Below are positions 1 through 9,900 of a DNA stretch of 49,523 nucleotides, one piece after another. Within the stretch, counting starts at the first letter, position 1. Each line of letters opens with the position of its first letter. Source of the DNA: an uncultured Ignavibacterium sp. (GTDB lineage: Bacteria; Bacteroidota; Ignavibacteria; Ignavibacteriales; Ignavibacteriaceae); contig CALEBT010000040.1 in NCBI GenBank assembly GCA_937942875.1, positions 1-49,523 of the forward strand, in the 5' to 3' direction. Both the position numbers and the translations under genes were made by a program. The notes beneath the pieces were generated by a model, which was given only the letters and a program-made list of their open reading frames with translations, searched no databases and had not been told where the DNA came from.

Positions 1-211
1 AGGCATAGGAATGAAAGAAGATGAGAAGAAAAAACTCTTCTCAGAATTCTTCAGGGCAAAAAATGAATTCACAAAAAATATTAGCGGAACGGGATTAGGT
101 TTATCAATTGTCAAACGCATTGTTGATTCTTATTCCGGTAAAATCGAAGTTGAGTCAGAATACGGAAACGGTACAACTTTCAGAATTTTATTTCCAGTCA
201 AAAATTGTTAA
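1..211 (+). CDS. sensor histidine kinase, C-terminal fragment
   Basis: This is the C-terminal end of a histidine kinase whose start lies before the window. The frame is open from the first bases and reads GIGM, then a charged linker, then GTGLGLSIVKRIVDSYSGKI and GNGTTFRILFP. These match the G1 box, the G2 box (GTGLGLSI) and the last strand of a HATPase_c domain, which binds ATP for autophosphorylation. The receptor part and the phosphoacceptor histidine are not visible, so the signal cannot be inferred. The stop is TAA at 209-211. A 235-bp spacer follows, so the downstream lipoprotein gene probably has its own promoter. The family call is sure; the in-frame ATG at 11 is internal to the domain, not the real start. 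Confidence 0.9.
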   Translation, partial: GIGMKEDEKKKLFSEFFRAKNEFTKNISGTGLGLSIVKRIVDSYSGKIEVESEYGNGTTFRILFPVKNC

Positions 212-446
212 TAAAGCATTTGAATGATTTAATATAAATTATACATAATGCTTAATGAGTAAAAAAATAATATCTTTTCTGAGAAATATGGAACTTTTTA
301 GATGATAATTTGTCTTAAGTACTGAACATAAAATTTTTCAGGGGAATAATAACCCATTCAAGTAATTAAAGCTAAATTTTTATTAGTTTTTACACTTTTT
401 TTAGTTAATTTTAAACATATTAAATAACCAATTATCAGGAGGAAAA

Positions 447-719
447 ATGATCGCGAAAAAAATGAAAACGCTAGTAGTGGCAGTAGGTATTTTTTCATCA
501 TCTCTGATATTAAGTGCGTGCGGTGGGTTGAGTCAAGCACAAATAGCAGAGTTAAATTCTCTTAGAAATGAAGTAATGTCATTAGAAAGAGAAGCAAATT
601 CACTTAAAGATGAAAGAGCTAAACTTGAGAAACAAATTGAAGAAACAAACAGAAAACTTGCTGAATGCCAGAAACAGAAAGATGAAACAAAAGCTAATTT
701 AGAAAAGCTTCCTAAATAA
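447..719 (+). CDS. small coiled-coil lipoprotein
   Basis: A 90-residue lipoprotein of unknown role. The N-terminus has two basic clusters, a hydrophobic stretch and a lipobox LSAC with Cys25 as the likely lipidated residue. The remainder, from about residue 30 to 88, is almost entirely charged and helical with heptad-like spacing (QAQIAELNSLRNEVMSLERE, then KDERAKLEKQIEE), so a coiled coil is predicted. A strong Shine-Dalgarno AGGAGG lies at 437-442 before ATG 447; ATG 462 is a possible alternative start. It is 33 bp upstream of a LysM/coiled-coil protein, with which it is probably co-transcribed. Size and architecture recall Lpp-type or tol-pal-accessory lipoproteins, but no specific family was recognised. 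A role tethering or spacing the envelope is inferred from the architecture only. Confidence 0.85.
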   Translation: MIAKKMKTLVVAVGIFSSSLILSACGGLSQAQIAELNSLRNEVMSLEREANSLKDERAKLEKQIEETNRKLAECQKQKDETKANLEKLPK

Positions 720-752
720 TTAAAAAGTTTATTAGACAATGGAGGAAAAATT

Positions 753-1424
753 ATGAAAAATATAAAAATTTTAAGTGTTTTTGCTTTAATATCCTTATTC
801 TCTGTTCTTAGTTTTGCCCAGGAAATGACAAAAGAGCAGTGGCAAAATGAAATGAATAATTTAAGTGCCAAGAAAACCGCTTTAACAAATGAAATTAATG
901 CTCTGAGAACTGACATTGATAACTTAAAATCAATGAATCTTCAGGATCCTGAAGAGTGCATAGATGAACTTTATCAAATGGTCGGAGCGAATAGAAGTGA
1001 TGTAGAAAATTTCAGAACAGCTGTTAACGATTTAAATGGAAAGATCAACAGAAAAGAAGGACCAAAAGCTGATAGACAAACTGATTTAAATGTTCTAAAA
1101 GTTAATAAAATCAGTGCATTACCTGAGTTTTTTAATAAAGTCCATATAGATATGCAAAAAGCTTTGGATAACTGGATTGAAGAATCTAAAGAGATTATGT
1201 ACACAGTAGTAAGAGGTGACCATTTATGGGGAATAGCCCGTAAGAAAGAACATTATGGAAATCCATTCGCTTGGCAAGTAATTTACAGAGCTAACAGAGA
1301 TCAGATTAAGAATCCGGATTTGATTTTCCCGAAACAAGTATTTAAAATTCCGAATCTGACTGAAGAAGAAAAATCAAAATATGAAAGATTAAGAAAGAAT
1401 TTCAAACCGGCTCCAGTTCAATAA
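753..1424 (+). CDS. exported coiled-coil protein with C-terminal LysM domain
   Basis: A 223-residue exported protein. Residues 1-22 form a signal peptide ending SFA before Gln23. Residues about 25-60 and 85-145 are helical with coiled-coil character (NNLSAKKTALTNEINALRTD). Residues about 150-200 are a LysM domain: YTVVRGDHLWGIA, then WQVIYRANRDQIKNPDLIFP and FKIP, which follow the LysM consensus for binding the glycan backbone of peptidoglycan. The gene starts at ATG 753 with GGAGG at 741-745 and follows the coiled-coil lipoprotein by 33 bp. Together they look like a two-gene envelope unit. No catalytic domain is visible, so it probably acts as a periplasmic structural or anchoring protein. 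A terminator-like hairpin follows it. Confidence 0.88.
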   Translation: MKNIKILSVFALISLFSVLSFAQEMTKEQWQNEMNNLSAKKTALTNEINALRTDIDNLKSMNLQDPEECIDELYQMVGANRSDVENFRTAVNDLNGKINRKEGPKADRQTDLNVLKVNKISALPEFFNKVHIDMQKALDNWIEESKEIMYTVVRGDHLWGIARKKEHYGNPFAWQVIYRANRDQIKNPDLIFPKQVFKIPNLTEEEKSKYERLRKNFKPAPVQ

Positions 1425-1452
1425 ATTTGAATAATATTTTCTTAAATAATTC

Positions 1453-1483
1453 AAGCCCTTGTCTTTGTTGATAAGGGCTTTTT
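1453..1483 (+). terminator. rho-independent terminator after the LysM gene
   Basis: A perfect 8-bp inverted repeat AAGCCCTT / AAGGGCTT (1453-1460 and 1473-1480) with a 12-nt loop runs into five T residues (1479-1483). It lies 28 bp after the LysM stop codon and before the next gene, so it should separate the lipoprotein/LysM unit from phoH. Confidence 0.75.
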
Positions 1484-1505
1484 ATGTTTAAACTAAACTG
1501 CCTAT

Positions 1506-2474
1506 ATGACATCAATCGAAAAAAAAATAACTCTTAATGGAGTTAATCTTAATGAATTGTTAGGTCCTAATGATGCTAACTTAAAATTAATTGAAAATCG
1601 TTTCAGCTCCATAGTTACAGTTCGAGGCGATATTTTTCACATTAAAGGTGTTCAGCAGGAAGTTGACCTGATTGAAAAAATTCTCAAGGAAATGGTTTAT
1701 GTTTTAAATATGAGTAACAGATTAACTTCCAATGATGTTGAAACGATAATAAGTTTAACTTCGGATGGAAGTGAAGTTATTGCAGATGATGATTATGAAA
1801 ATATCGTTCTTTATACTAAGAATGATGTCATAAAAGCAAAAACGCCAGGTCAAAAACTTTATCTTAAAGTTGCTACCCAGAATGATATTTGTTTTGCCAT
1901 TGGACCTGCCGGAACAGGAAAAACCTATCTTGCTGTTGCAATTGCCGTGGCAGCTCTTAAAAAAGGATTAGTTAAAAAGATAATATTGGCTCGTCCTGCA
2001 GTTGAAGCTGGTGAAAGTCTTGGATTTTTACCGGGAGATTTTCAGGAAAAGATTGACCCTTATCTGCGTCCACTTTATGATTCATTGGATGAGATGCTTC
2101 CGACCGAAAAACTTCGCGGTTATATTGAAAAAGGAATAGTTGAAATAGTTCCTCTGGCTTATATGCGGGGCAGGACTTTGAATAATGCTTATGTGATTTT
2201 AGATGAGGCTCAAAATGCTACAGACCTACAAATGAAAATGTTTTTAACCCGGCTTGGTGCAAATTCAAAAGCTATTATTACCGGAGATATTACTCAGATT
2301 GATTTGCCTTACAAAACAAAATCAGGCTTAATTCAAGCAAAAGAAATATTGCAGGGAATAAGCGGGGTTGGTTTTGTCTATTTTGATAAGGAAGATGTTG
2401 TCAGACATAAACTTGTAAAAGATATCATTGACGCTTATGAGAAAAACAATCTATCTAAGATGAATGGGGATTGA
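1506..2474 (+). CDS. phoH: PhoH-family P-loop ATPase
   Basis: A 322-residue cytoplasmic ATPase of the PhoH (YbeZ/PhoL) family, usually linked to RNA metabolism and ribosome maturation. The N-terminal ~110 residues resemble the KH-like RNA-binding extension of the family. The ATPase core shows Walker A GPAGTGKT at about 133-140, the family segment ILARPAVEAGESLGFLPGD, and Walker B VILDEAQNA near 230-238, followed by LTRLGANSKAIITGDITQID (sensor region). Length is normal. In many bacteria phoH sits beside ybeY; here it does not, since the next gene on the right is mazG in convergent orientation, 17 bp away. ATG 1506 is the only start that gives the full N-terminal domain. Family assignment is firm; the precise RNA role is known only for relatives. 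Confidence 0.93.
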   Translation: MTSIEKKITLNGVNLNELLGPNDANLKLIENRFSSIVTVRGDIFHIKGVQQEVDLIEKILKEMVYVLNMSNRLTSNDVETIISLTSDGSEVIADDDYENIVLYTKNDVIKAKTPGQKLYLKVATQNDICFAIGPAGTGKTYLAVAIAVAALKKGLVKKIILARPAVEAGESLGFLPGDFQEKIDPYLRPLYDSLDEMLPTEKLRGYIEKGIVEIVPLAYMRGRTLNNAYVILDEAQNATDLQMKMFLTRLGANSKAIITGDITQIDLPYKTKSGLIQAKEILQGISGVGFVYFDKEDVVRHKLVKDIIDAYEKNNLSKMNGD

Positions 2475-2491
2475 AAATATTTTTAGATTTT

Positions 2492-3274
2492 TTACTCCAA
2501 ATTTTTACTTTCATTCCAGAACTTATCCAATTCTTCAAGATTAGAATTTTCAAATGATTTTCCGGATTCTTTTAACCTATCTTCGATATAATTAAATCTT
2601 TTAACAAATTTCTCATTCGTTTTTCTTAAAGCATTTTCAGGATTAACATTTAAAAATCGAGTGTAATTAACTAAGGCAAAAAAGACATCTCCGATTTCAT
2701 CTTCTAATTTTGTTTGTAATCTCTCATCATTTGAGTTTTCTATAAATGCTTCTATTTCGTGCATTTCGTTTATTTCTTCAATTACTTTCTTCCATACATC
2801 TTCTTTCTTTTCCCAATCGAAACCGACTTTAGCAGCTTTTTCCTGAATTCTGTATGCTTTCTGGAGAGAAGGTAATGAATTTGGAACTCCATCGAGAACA
2901 GATTTTCTTCCTTCGCTTAGTTTAATCTTCTCCCAATTTTTTTTCACTTCCTCTTTACCATTTATAACCGTCTCACCAAAAACGTGCGGGTGTCTGCGAA
3001 TCAATTTTTCAGAAATAGATTCAATTACATTATCAATATTGAAGTGATTTTTTTCTTCAGCAATTACGGTGTGAAAAACTACGTGAAGTAGTAAATCTCC
3101 CAGTTCTTTTCTAAGCTCATCATAATTATTATGGTCAATTGCCTCAACTACTTCATAAGCTTCTTCAATAGTGGCAGCTTTAATTGAATCGTTGGTTTGC
3201 TCTTTATCCCAGGGACATTCCTTTCTTAATTTTTTCACCAGCTCAACAAAATCGCTAAATTTGTTATGCAACAT
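2492..3274 (-). CDS. mazG: nucleoside triphosphate pyrophosphohydrolase MazG
   Basis: A 260-residue MazG protein, which hydrolyses NTPs and dNTPs to the monophosphate and pyrophosphate and removes aberrant nucleotides. Both tandem MazG halves are present. The N-terminal half shows LRKECPWDKEQT, IEEAYEVVEAI and ELGDLLLHVVFH, providing the EExxE and ExxD metal ligands. The C-terminal half shows GFDWEKKEDVWKKVIEEINE and EDEIGDVFFALVNYTRFL, the catalytically important copy in E. coli MazG. Length matches the E. coli protein. The start ATG at 3274 is preceded by AAGGAG. It is divergent from the RidA-family gene with a 54-bp spacer; no functional link is implied beyond both being housecleaning enzymes. 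Confidence 0.95.
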   Translation of the reverse strand: MLHNKFSDFVELVKKLRKECPWDKEQTNDSIKAATIEEAYEVVEAIDHNNYDELRKELGDLLLHVVFHTVIAEEKNHFNIDNVIESISEKLIRRHPHVFGETVINGKEEVKKNWEKIKLSEGRKSVLDGVPNSLPSLQKAYRIQEKAAKVGFDWEKKEDVWKKVIEEINEMHEIEAFIENSNDERLQTKLEDEIGDVFFALVNYTRFLNVNPENALRKTNEKFVKRFNYIEDRLKESGKSFENSNLEELDKFWNESKNLE

Positions 3275-3328
3275 TTAAACTCCTTGTAAATACTTGTTAA
3301 ATACATTATAAAAATACGGAGAAATTTT

Positions 3329-3784
3329 ATGATAGAAGAAAAAATCAAAGAACTTGGTTTTGAATTACCTGAAGTTGCTAAACCTCTTGCAGCGTATGTT
3401 CCAGCAAAATCTGCCGTAAATTTGGTAATGACCTCAGGACAGGTACCATTAGTTAAAGGTGAAATAATGTATAAAGGAAAAGTCGGAAAAGACATTTCCG
3501 AAGAGGACGCCGTTAAAGCTGCAGAGATATGTGCCTTAAACTGTTTAGCAGCTGTTAAAGGTGAAATCGGTTCATTAGATAAAATTGAAGAAATAATAAA
3601 ACTCACGGTTTTTGTTAATAGTACAGATGATTATTCATCTCATCCCAAAATTGCTAATGGTGCCTCAGAGTTATTACTAAAAATTTTTGGAGAGAAAGGA
3701 AAACACGTTAGAAGTGCTGTTGGAGTTAGTGGCTTACCTCTTAACTCAGCAGTTGAAATTGAAATGATAGTAAAAGTTTCCTGA
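3329..3784 (+). CDS. RidA/YjgF-family protein
   Basis: A 151-residue protein of the RidA (YjgF/YER057c) superfamily, trimeric enzymes that deaminate reactive enamine/imine intermediates made by PLP enzymes. Family signatures are VMTSGQVPLVKG near the N-terminus, ALNCLAAVKGEIGSLDKIEE in the middle, LTVFVNSTDDYSSHP, and the C-terminal HVRSAVGVSGLPLNSAVEIE, in which the Arg corresponds to the conserved substrate-carboxylate-binding Arg. It is about 20 residues longer than E. coli RidA and the N-terminal LGFELPEVAKPLAAYVPA resembles the longer YjgF subgroup. GGAG at 3319-3322 precedes ATG 3329. Housecleaning function is inferred; members of the longer subgroup have less certain activity. Confidence 0.9.
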   Translation: MIEEKIKELGFELPEVAKPLAAYVPAKSAVNLVMTSGQVPLVKGEIMYKGKVGKDISEEDAVKAAEICALNCLAAVKGEIGSLDKIEEIIKLTVFVNSTDDYSSHPKIANGASELLLKIFGEKGKHVRSAVGVSGLPLNSAVEIEMIVKVS

Positions 3785-3850
3785 AAATATTGAAGCCAAT
3801 TGGAATTGTCTGATTCTCCTTAATAGATTAAATTTCGAAAAAAGTATATT

Positions 3851-6800
3851 ATGAAAAAAATTTTTCTATTTTATTTTTTAATTTTTACACAAATTCTTTT
3901 TGGGCAGGAAGAAACGAAAACTAATCCCAAAATCTATATCGCTTTTCTTTGGCATATGCATCAACCAATTTACTGGCCTTATGAAAATGTTGTTCAAACC
4001 CATTTCGCTAACAGATATCCTTTTTCGATATTTGATATTTTTAATCAAAGAGTAGGACCATATACGAGCTGGCCAAGAAACGCTGTTCAGCGAGGGATAA
4101 ATGCGAACATGCCGCATTTTGGTTCACAGGTTTCACTTTCAGGAAGTTTAATTGAAAATCTTAATAATCTTGAAAATCAAGGTAATCAGAATTTTTCAAA
4201 TTGGAAAAGCCATTGGGACTATATAAAAAATCAAACCACTGCATTGGGAAATCCCAGAATGGATTTAGTTGGTTTCGGCTATCATCATCCATTGATGGGT
4301 TTAATTGATAAAAAAGATATCAGAAAGCAGGTTCAGTATCATAAAGAAATTTTTAATAATAATTTCTCTGGTTCATATTCAAAAGGAATATTTCCACCTG
4401 AAAATGCTTTCTCGACAAGAATGATTCCAGCTTTAGTTGAAGAGGGTTTTGAATGGGTTTTGGTTGATAATATTCATTTTGAAAGAGCTTGCGAGAACTA
4501 TCCTTTCAATACAGCAGGAAATATTTATGAACCGAATAAAGCTGATATCGTAAATCAAAATCCGGGAGATTGGATTCAACTTAATGGAGTATGGGCTCCT
4601 ACAAAAGTTTCAGCCCGATGGAGCAGGCAACCACGGTATGTTTCTTATGTAGATCCGCAAACAGGACAAGAATATAGAATAATTGCTGTACCAGCTGATA
4701 GATATTTGGGAAATGAAGATGGAAGAGGTGGTTTTGGCGCATTAAATTATCAAGCAGTTTTAAGTCAGCTTGAACCTTATAACATTGACCCAAACCATCC
4801 AATTCTTGTTGTGTTGCATCACGACGGAGATAATTATGGTGGAGGTAGTGAATCTTATTACAATTCAAATTTTCAGGCTTTTGTTAATTGGCTTCAGGCA
4901 AATCCTAATAGATTTGAATGTACGACTATTCAAGATTACCTGCAGAGATTTCCACCAAGTTTAGATGAAGTAATTCACGTTGAAGATGGAAGCTGGAGCG
5001 GAGCAGATAATGGTGATCCTGAATTTAAAAAATGGAATGGTGACCCTGATGCAACAGGTTATTCACCGGATAGAAATAGTTGGGGAATAATCATTGCTGC
5101 GAAGAATTTTATTGAAACTGCTGAACAGATTAATTCAAACTCTATCAATACTAAGAATGCCTGGAAATATTATTTGAATGCATTGTCCAGTGATTATTGG
5201 TATTGGGATGGTTCTTTGAATGGAATTTGGGATTCTCATCCTGCTCGTGCTTGCAATCTTGCAATTCCTTTTGCACAACAAGCAATATTAGGGGGACAGG
5301 ATCTGACAGGTCCTTCAATTTATTTACCTCAGCGAGAGCCTTACAATCCCGGTGGTATGGAGTGGGGAATTCCAATGACAAATAATCTTAATTTTTGGAC
5401 TTATGTTTTTGATATAAACGGATTAGCATCAGTAAAATTAAAATATAGATTAGATTTAGATGGAGTCAATAGTCCTCATAATTTACATAATGAAACATAC
5501 GCCGGAGGCAGTGATGTAACAGATTGGAACTCTATTGATATGGATGGAGTTTATATTCAATCAAGAACAAATCCTCTCCCACTTTACAAAGCAAAAGAAT
5601 TTTCTGCAACAATCACAGGTCTGACCGATAAACTAATAGATTATTATGTTGAAGCTGTAGATTCAATCGGGAATATCTCAAAATCTCCCATCAGACATGT
5701 TTGGGTTGGTAATAATTCTGGCGGTGGAGGAAGCAGTACAGTTACTTGGTTACCAAACAATCCGACAAGAGATGATACTATAACAATAATTGTAAGTGGT
5801 GTTAATCAAGGGGGAAAACTTCATTGGGGAGTAAATAATCAAGGTAATCAGTGGAACACTCCAAATCAGGTTTATTGGCCAGCAGGCAGTTATCTCTTCA
5901 ATCAAACTGGACCAGCTGTTCAATCTCCAATGCAAGGACCTATAAATGATACATTAAATATAAAAATCGGACCTTTTAACAATTCTAGTCAAATTGTAAA
6001 CAGAGTTGCCTTTGTAATTCATTTTGATGATAATACCTGGAATAATAATAACGGAAATGACTTTCATATCAATATTGGAGGTTCAGGAGGTGGAGGTCAG
6101 TCTTTTGTTATGGATGGTCAATTAGATGCAGGAGTTCCACTTGTTGCGAGTAATCAAGGATTAAATCTCTATTCTGGATGGAATGGTTCTCAACTTTATA
6201 TTGCTACAAATTCTGCTCAATCAACAGGAAAAGATCATTTTATTTTTATAACTGATTCATTAAATAATATGATTCAAGCACCTTGGGCTAAAAATGGATT
6301 AGTTGTAAAGTGGAGTGCATTCCTTGGTAATGAAAGCACAAATAACTGGTCTGGTTGGTTTGATCACAATGGAGATGTTCAAAGTTTTGCCGGAAGTTTT
6401 CTTGAAGGTACAATCGGACTTCAAAGTGAATTGGGTTACATACCACAAAAAATTTATGTTAGTGTTGGTAGTTATGAAACTCCCGACGGTGGTATTCTTT
6501 TCAGCCAAGTCCCAGCTGGCGATGGGAACGGAAATATTGAACCATCTGAATTTCTTGAGATTAATTTATCAGCATTGAATTTGAAAGACGATTTTAAGAA
6601 TTATAACTTTGTTTTATATCAAAATTATCCTAATCCTTTTAATCCTTCAACATTTATTAGTTATAAGCTATCAACCGATACAAAGGTTACAATTAAAGTG
6701 TTTGATATTTTAGGAAATGAAATTACAACTTTAGTAGATGAATATAAGAATGCTGGTTTATATTTTGTTGAGTTTACTTCAAATGTTTTATCAAGCGGAA

Positions 6801-6865
6801 TTTATTTCTACTATATGAAAGCTGATGAATTTGTAGATATTAAGAAAATGATTCTTTTAAAGTAA
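3851..6865 (+). CDS. secreted GH57-like glycoside hydrolase with T9SS sorting domain
   Basis: A 1004-residue exported protein. Residues 1-19 form a signal peptide (ILFGQ). The catalytic part, about 25-420, has GH57 features: WHMHQPIYWP at 34-43, and GIFPPENAFSTRMIPALVEE with Glu184 where GH57 places its nucleophile. VVLHHDGDNYGGGSESYY near 321 may hold the acid Asp, which is less certain. A GGGG linker near 622 precedes an aromatic-rich beta domain that resembles a starch-binding module (LHWGVNNQGNQW). A second GGSGGGG linker near 743 precedes another beta domain (VMDGQLDAGVP). The last ~85 residues are a type IX sorting domain (YQNYPNPFNPSTFISYKL ... GIYFYYMKA). It should be exported by Sec, cross the outer membrane by T9SS and act on alpha-glucans outside the cell. 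Substrate is inferred; many GH57 enzymes are cytoplasmic, so surface location is notable. Confidence 0.85.
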   Translation: MKKIFLFYFLIFTQILFGQEETKTNPKIYIAFLWHMHQPIYWPYENVVQTHFANRYPFSIFDIFNQRVGPYTSWPRNAVQRGINANMPHFGSQVSLSGSLIENLNNLENQGNQNFSNWKSHWDYIKNQTTALGNPRMDLVGFGYHHPLMGLIDKKDIRKQVQYHKEIFNNNFSGSYSKGIFPPENAFSTRMIPALVEEGFEWVLVDNIHFERACENYPFNTAGNIYEPNKADIVNQNPGDWIQLNGVWAPTKVSARWSRQPRYVSYVDPQTGQEYRIIAVPADRYLGNEDGRGGFGALNYQAVLSQLEPYNIDPNHPILVVLHHDGDNYGGGSESYYNSNFQAFVNWLQANPNRFECTTIQDYLQRFPPSLDEVIHVEDGSWSGADNGDPEFKKWNGDPDATGYSPDRNSWGIIIAAKNFIETAEQINSNSINTKNAWKYYLNALSSDYWYWDGSLNGIWDSHPARACNLAIPFAQQAILGGQDLTGPSIYLPQREPYNPGGMEWGIPMTNNLNFWTYVFDINGLASVKLKYRLDLDGVNSPHNLHNETYAGGSDVTDWNSIDMDGVYIQSRTNPLPLYKAKEFSATITGLTDKLIDYYVEAVDSIGNISKSPIRHVWVGNNSGGGGSSTVTWLPNNPTRDDTITIIVSGVNQGGKLHWGVNNQGNQWNTPNQVYWPAGSYLFNQTGPAVQSPMQGPINDTLNIKIGPFNNSSQIVNRVAFVIHFDDNTWNNNNGNDFHINIGGSGGGGQSFVMDGQLDAGVPLVASNQGLNLYSGWNGSQLYIATNSAQSTGKDHFIFITDSLNNMIQAPWAKNGLVVKWSAFLGNESTNNWSGWFDHNGDVQSFAGSFLEGTIGLQSELGYIPQKIYVSVGSYETPDGGILFSQVPAGDGNGNIEPSEFLEINLSALNLKDDFKNYNFVLYQNYPNPFNPSTFISYKLSTDTKVTIKVFDILGNEITTLVDEYKNAGLYFVEFTSNVLSSGIYFYYMKADEFVDIKKMILLK

Positions 6866-6882
6866 TTACCTGATTTGAACCA

Positions 6883-6926
6883 CTTAGGATACCTTGTTAA
6901 TTATTATTGAGTTTTAGTATCCTAAG
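6883..6926. terminator. inverted repeat between convergent genes, likely bidirectional terminator
   Basis: A perfect 10-bp inverted repeat, CTTAGGATAC (6883-6892) and GTATCCTAAG (6917-6926), with a 24-nt loop lies between the stops of the GH57-like gene and the convergent GH13 gene. The T-run after either arm is weak, so termination is inferred from position. A protein-binding site is the alternative. Confidence 0.45.
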
Positions 6927-6966
6927 AATTTTAATAATCAACAAATCCCACCGGATAGATTTTGTT

Positions 6967-9900
6967 TTAATTATTTATCTTAATCATTAAAGTATTTAAT
7001 AAATTATGAAACTTATACTCACTTTTTTCTGCTGCTTCAAAAAGATTTGTAATCAAAAATTGAGAAAATTTACTTCTTTCCTTAAACTCTTTTTCATTTA
7101 ATTTATTGTTTTCAGTTTTGAACCTTTCATAATTCCAAATAAACAAAATATTATTAATCAGGAACTGAAATCTTTCTTTGTTGAAATATTCTGTATTCTC
7201 AAAAAAATGGTAATGTATAAAGTTTTTGACTGATTCTTGTTCTAAAATCACTGTAATTTCATCTTTGATATCATCGAAAGAAACTTTTTTCTTCTTGGAG
7301 CCCGTTTTTAACTCATAATAATTATTATAAATATTATCAATGTTTTCAATGAGATTAGTCAAGGAAAGAATATCATATCTTAAGGAAGTTTCATTACCAT
7401 AGTTTAGATAACCAAATACTTCATAAAGCGGTTTCCATAATAAATAATTATCAAAAATGTTTAAATCAGTATCATCATTTAAATTGAATAATTTCAATAT
7501 TTCATAAATAAATAAATGACTCTTTACGATTTTATTTGTTTTTGTTTCTGTTAATTCTAAAACGAAATTATTTTTATTCTCAACTTTAATATTATCATCT
7601 GCAGTTGAAGATATTTTAGAAAAGAATGTTTCTAACTTCTCAATTGATTTGGATAGTTTTTCTTTTAAGGTATCAATTTCAATTTGTGTGTCAAACTTAT
7701 TCAATTCAGAGATAAACTTCGAGGAATAGTAATCATCCTTGAGAATTATTTCTCCGTCAAAGAATTTAACAACGTTATCAGAGGTTAACCAATTTACCAT
7801 TGCAAAATGAAGTGGTTCAAGCTCGATTTCCTTTAATACGGCTTCAATTGATTTTACCCCTTTACCTTGAAGATGATTATAAACTTTATTGTATCTTCCC
7901 TCATAGTCAACAATTTCTTTGAAGTTCAAAAAAACTTTTCTTTCATAACCGGATAATTGAAAATGAATACCGAAAGTCCAGACATCATTTCCTTTGAAAA
8001 TAAATTCATCATTTTTAACAAAATCTTTACAGATATAAAAATGATTGGTCGAATTTGTAAAACCTAATGCATCAGCAATTCTGATATTCATTGTTGCACT
8101 ACTATTTGAAATAATTTTGTTGCAGGAAAAATCTATTCTTCCGAAGGTTTGATAATAGGAATTATTATAAATAACTAATGCTTTTTCCTCACCAAAACTA
8201 TTTGAATATGCAAATACATTGTCGTTCACTTCATTTTCAGTATCTATAAAATCATAAAGATTAAAATTGTTAACCTGACTGAATAAATATCTTTTTTTCA
8301 TCAAAGGAAAGATTTCTTTGACGTGCTTCCAGATTAAATGTTCATCAGGAGTTTCATTATAATATGCTCGTTTATATTCCATCCCATACTTCTCAGAAAA
8401 ACCTTCAACTTGTCCGTGAGCAAACATCGGTAATCCAGGCATAGTAACCATAATTGTTGCAACACCAAAATATTTATCTCCTTTTCCAAACTGATTTACC
8501 GCAGTTTCTTCATCAGGATTACTCATAAAGTTCACGTACCTCTTAAGAATTTCCGGATCATAAAGCAAAGTGTTTTTTATTAACTCTTTGTATTTAAGAT
8601 TCTCTTCTTTCATAAACATATGCATAAATGCAGAATTATAAACTCTGTGCATACCAAGACTTCTTACAAAATAACCTTCCATTAACCAGAAAGCTTCAGC
8701 AAGAAGTAATGTGTCTGGCATTTCGGAATTAATTCTATCAACAACTTCCCGCCAGAATTCATTAGGCATTTTCTCATCGAACTGAGAACGAGTTAACCCA
8801 TGTTCTGCTCTTGAGGGTATTGCTCCACCAGTGCCAGGAATAGGAAACCATAATCGCTGATAATGTTTTTTTGTTAATGTCATAGCAGCATCAAAACGAA
8901 TTATGGGAGTTTTTTTTGCAACCTGTATTATGGTTTGAATTAAAGACTCTCGTACTTCTGGTAAAAGTAAATTCAATTGAGCAGTGTCATTCCATGGCAT
9001 ATTAGTTCCATCGTTTCCGTGATAAATGTATCGTCGTTCGCCAGTTAATCTGTCGATTCTTTCAAAAACAACAGCAGCATCTGTTCTATTAAAATATTGG
9101 TCTTCAATTCTTATTTCAAATCGCGGGTCGTCTGATAAATTAGGTCCCGTAAATTTGTAAACAGGGAATGGTGGGAAATGATTTTGTATAAAATAACCGG
9201 GCTTTTCAATTACCCATTTGGAAAAAATTCCTGTATGATTCGGAACCATATCAGAAGATAATCTGATTCCTCTTTGCCAACATTTATGTTTCAGATTTTG
9301 AAAAGATTCCTCACCACCTAATTCTTTTGCAATAACGTAATCATACAATGAATATGCAGATGGCGCAGCATCAGGATTTCCAGTCATCTGTTTTATTTTC
9401 TGAGAAGCAGAGCTTCTTTCCCAGATTCCAATTAACCAAAGAGCATTGAAATTCCATCTGGCTAATTGGTCTAATTCTTCATCAGGAATTTGATCTAATC
9501 TTTTAATCTCTCTTTTATATTTTTTTGATAATTGGTCTAACCAAACAAAAGTGTTTTTTGCAATCATCACGACGTTTGGCATCCATTCAATATCAGGTGT
9601 AAACTTCTTTATCTCTAATTGATAATATTCATATTCTTCCGGAGATAGCTTTTTGCCTTCTTCGACTTTTTGTTTTAATGATTGATAGTATTCAAAATCG
9701 AATTCATATTTTGGCACAGGAGGAGTTCCTTTTTCACCGCCGCCATGCTTAACAAATATTTTGGAATCTTCGTAAATAAGATCTTTACCACTTAAAATTT
9801 TAATGAAGTAATCTTCACCAATAAAATCTTTCCAGTTTTCTTTAATAAAATCAAGTTGTAAATCAATGTTATACGGATTGGCAATAACAGGCTTTCTCAA

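Noticed and set aside
214-253. Hairpin AAGCATT / AATGCTT after the sensor kinase as terminator
   Set aside because: The 7-bp stem has a 26-nt loop and no T-run.
533-916. 127-codon antisense reading frame over the lipoprotein and LysM genes
   Set aside because: It is antisense to two well-supported exported proteins and has Ser/Phe-rich shadow composition.
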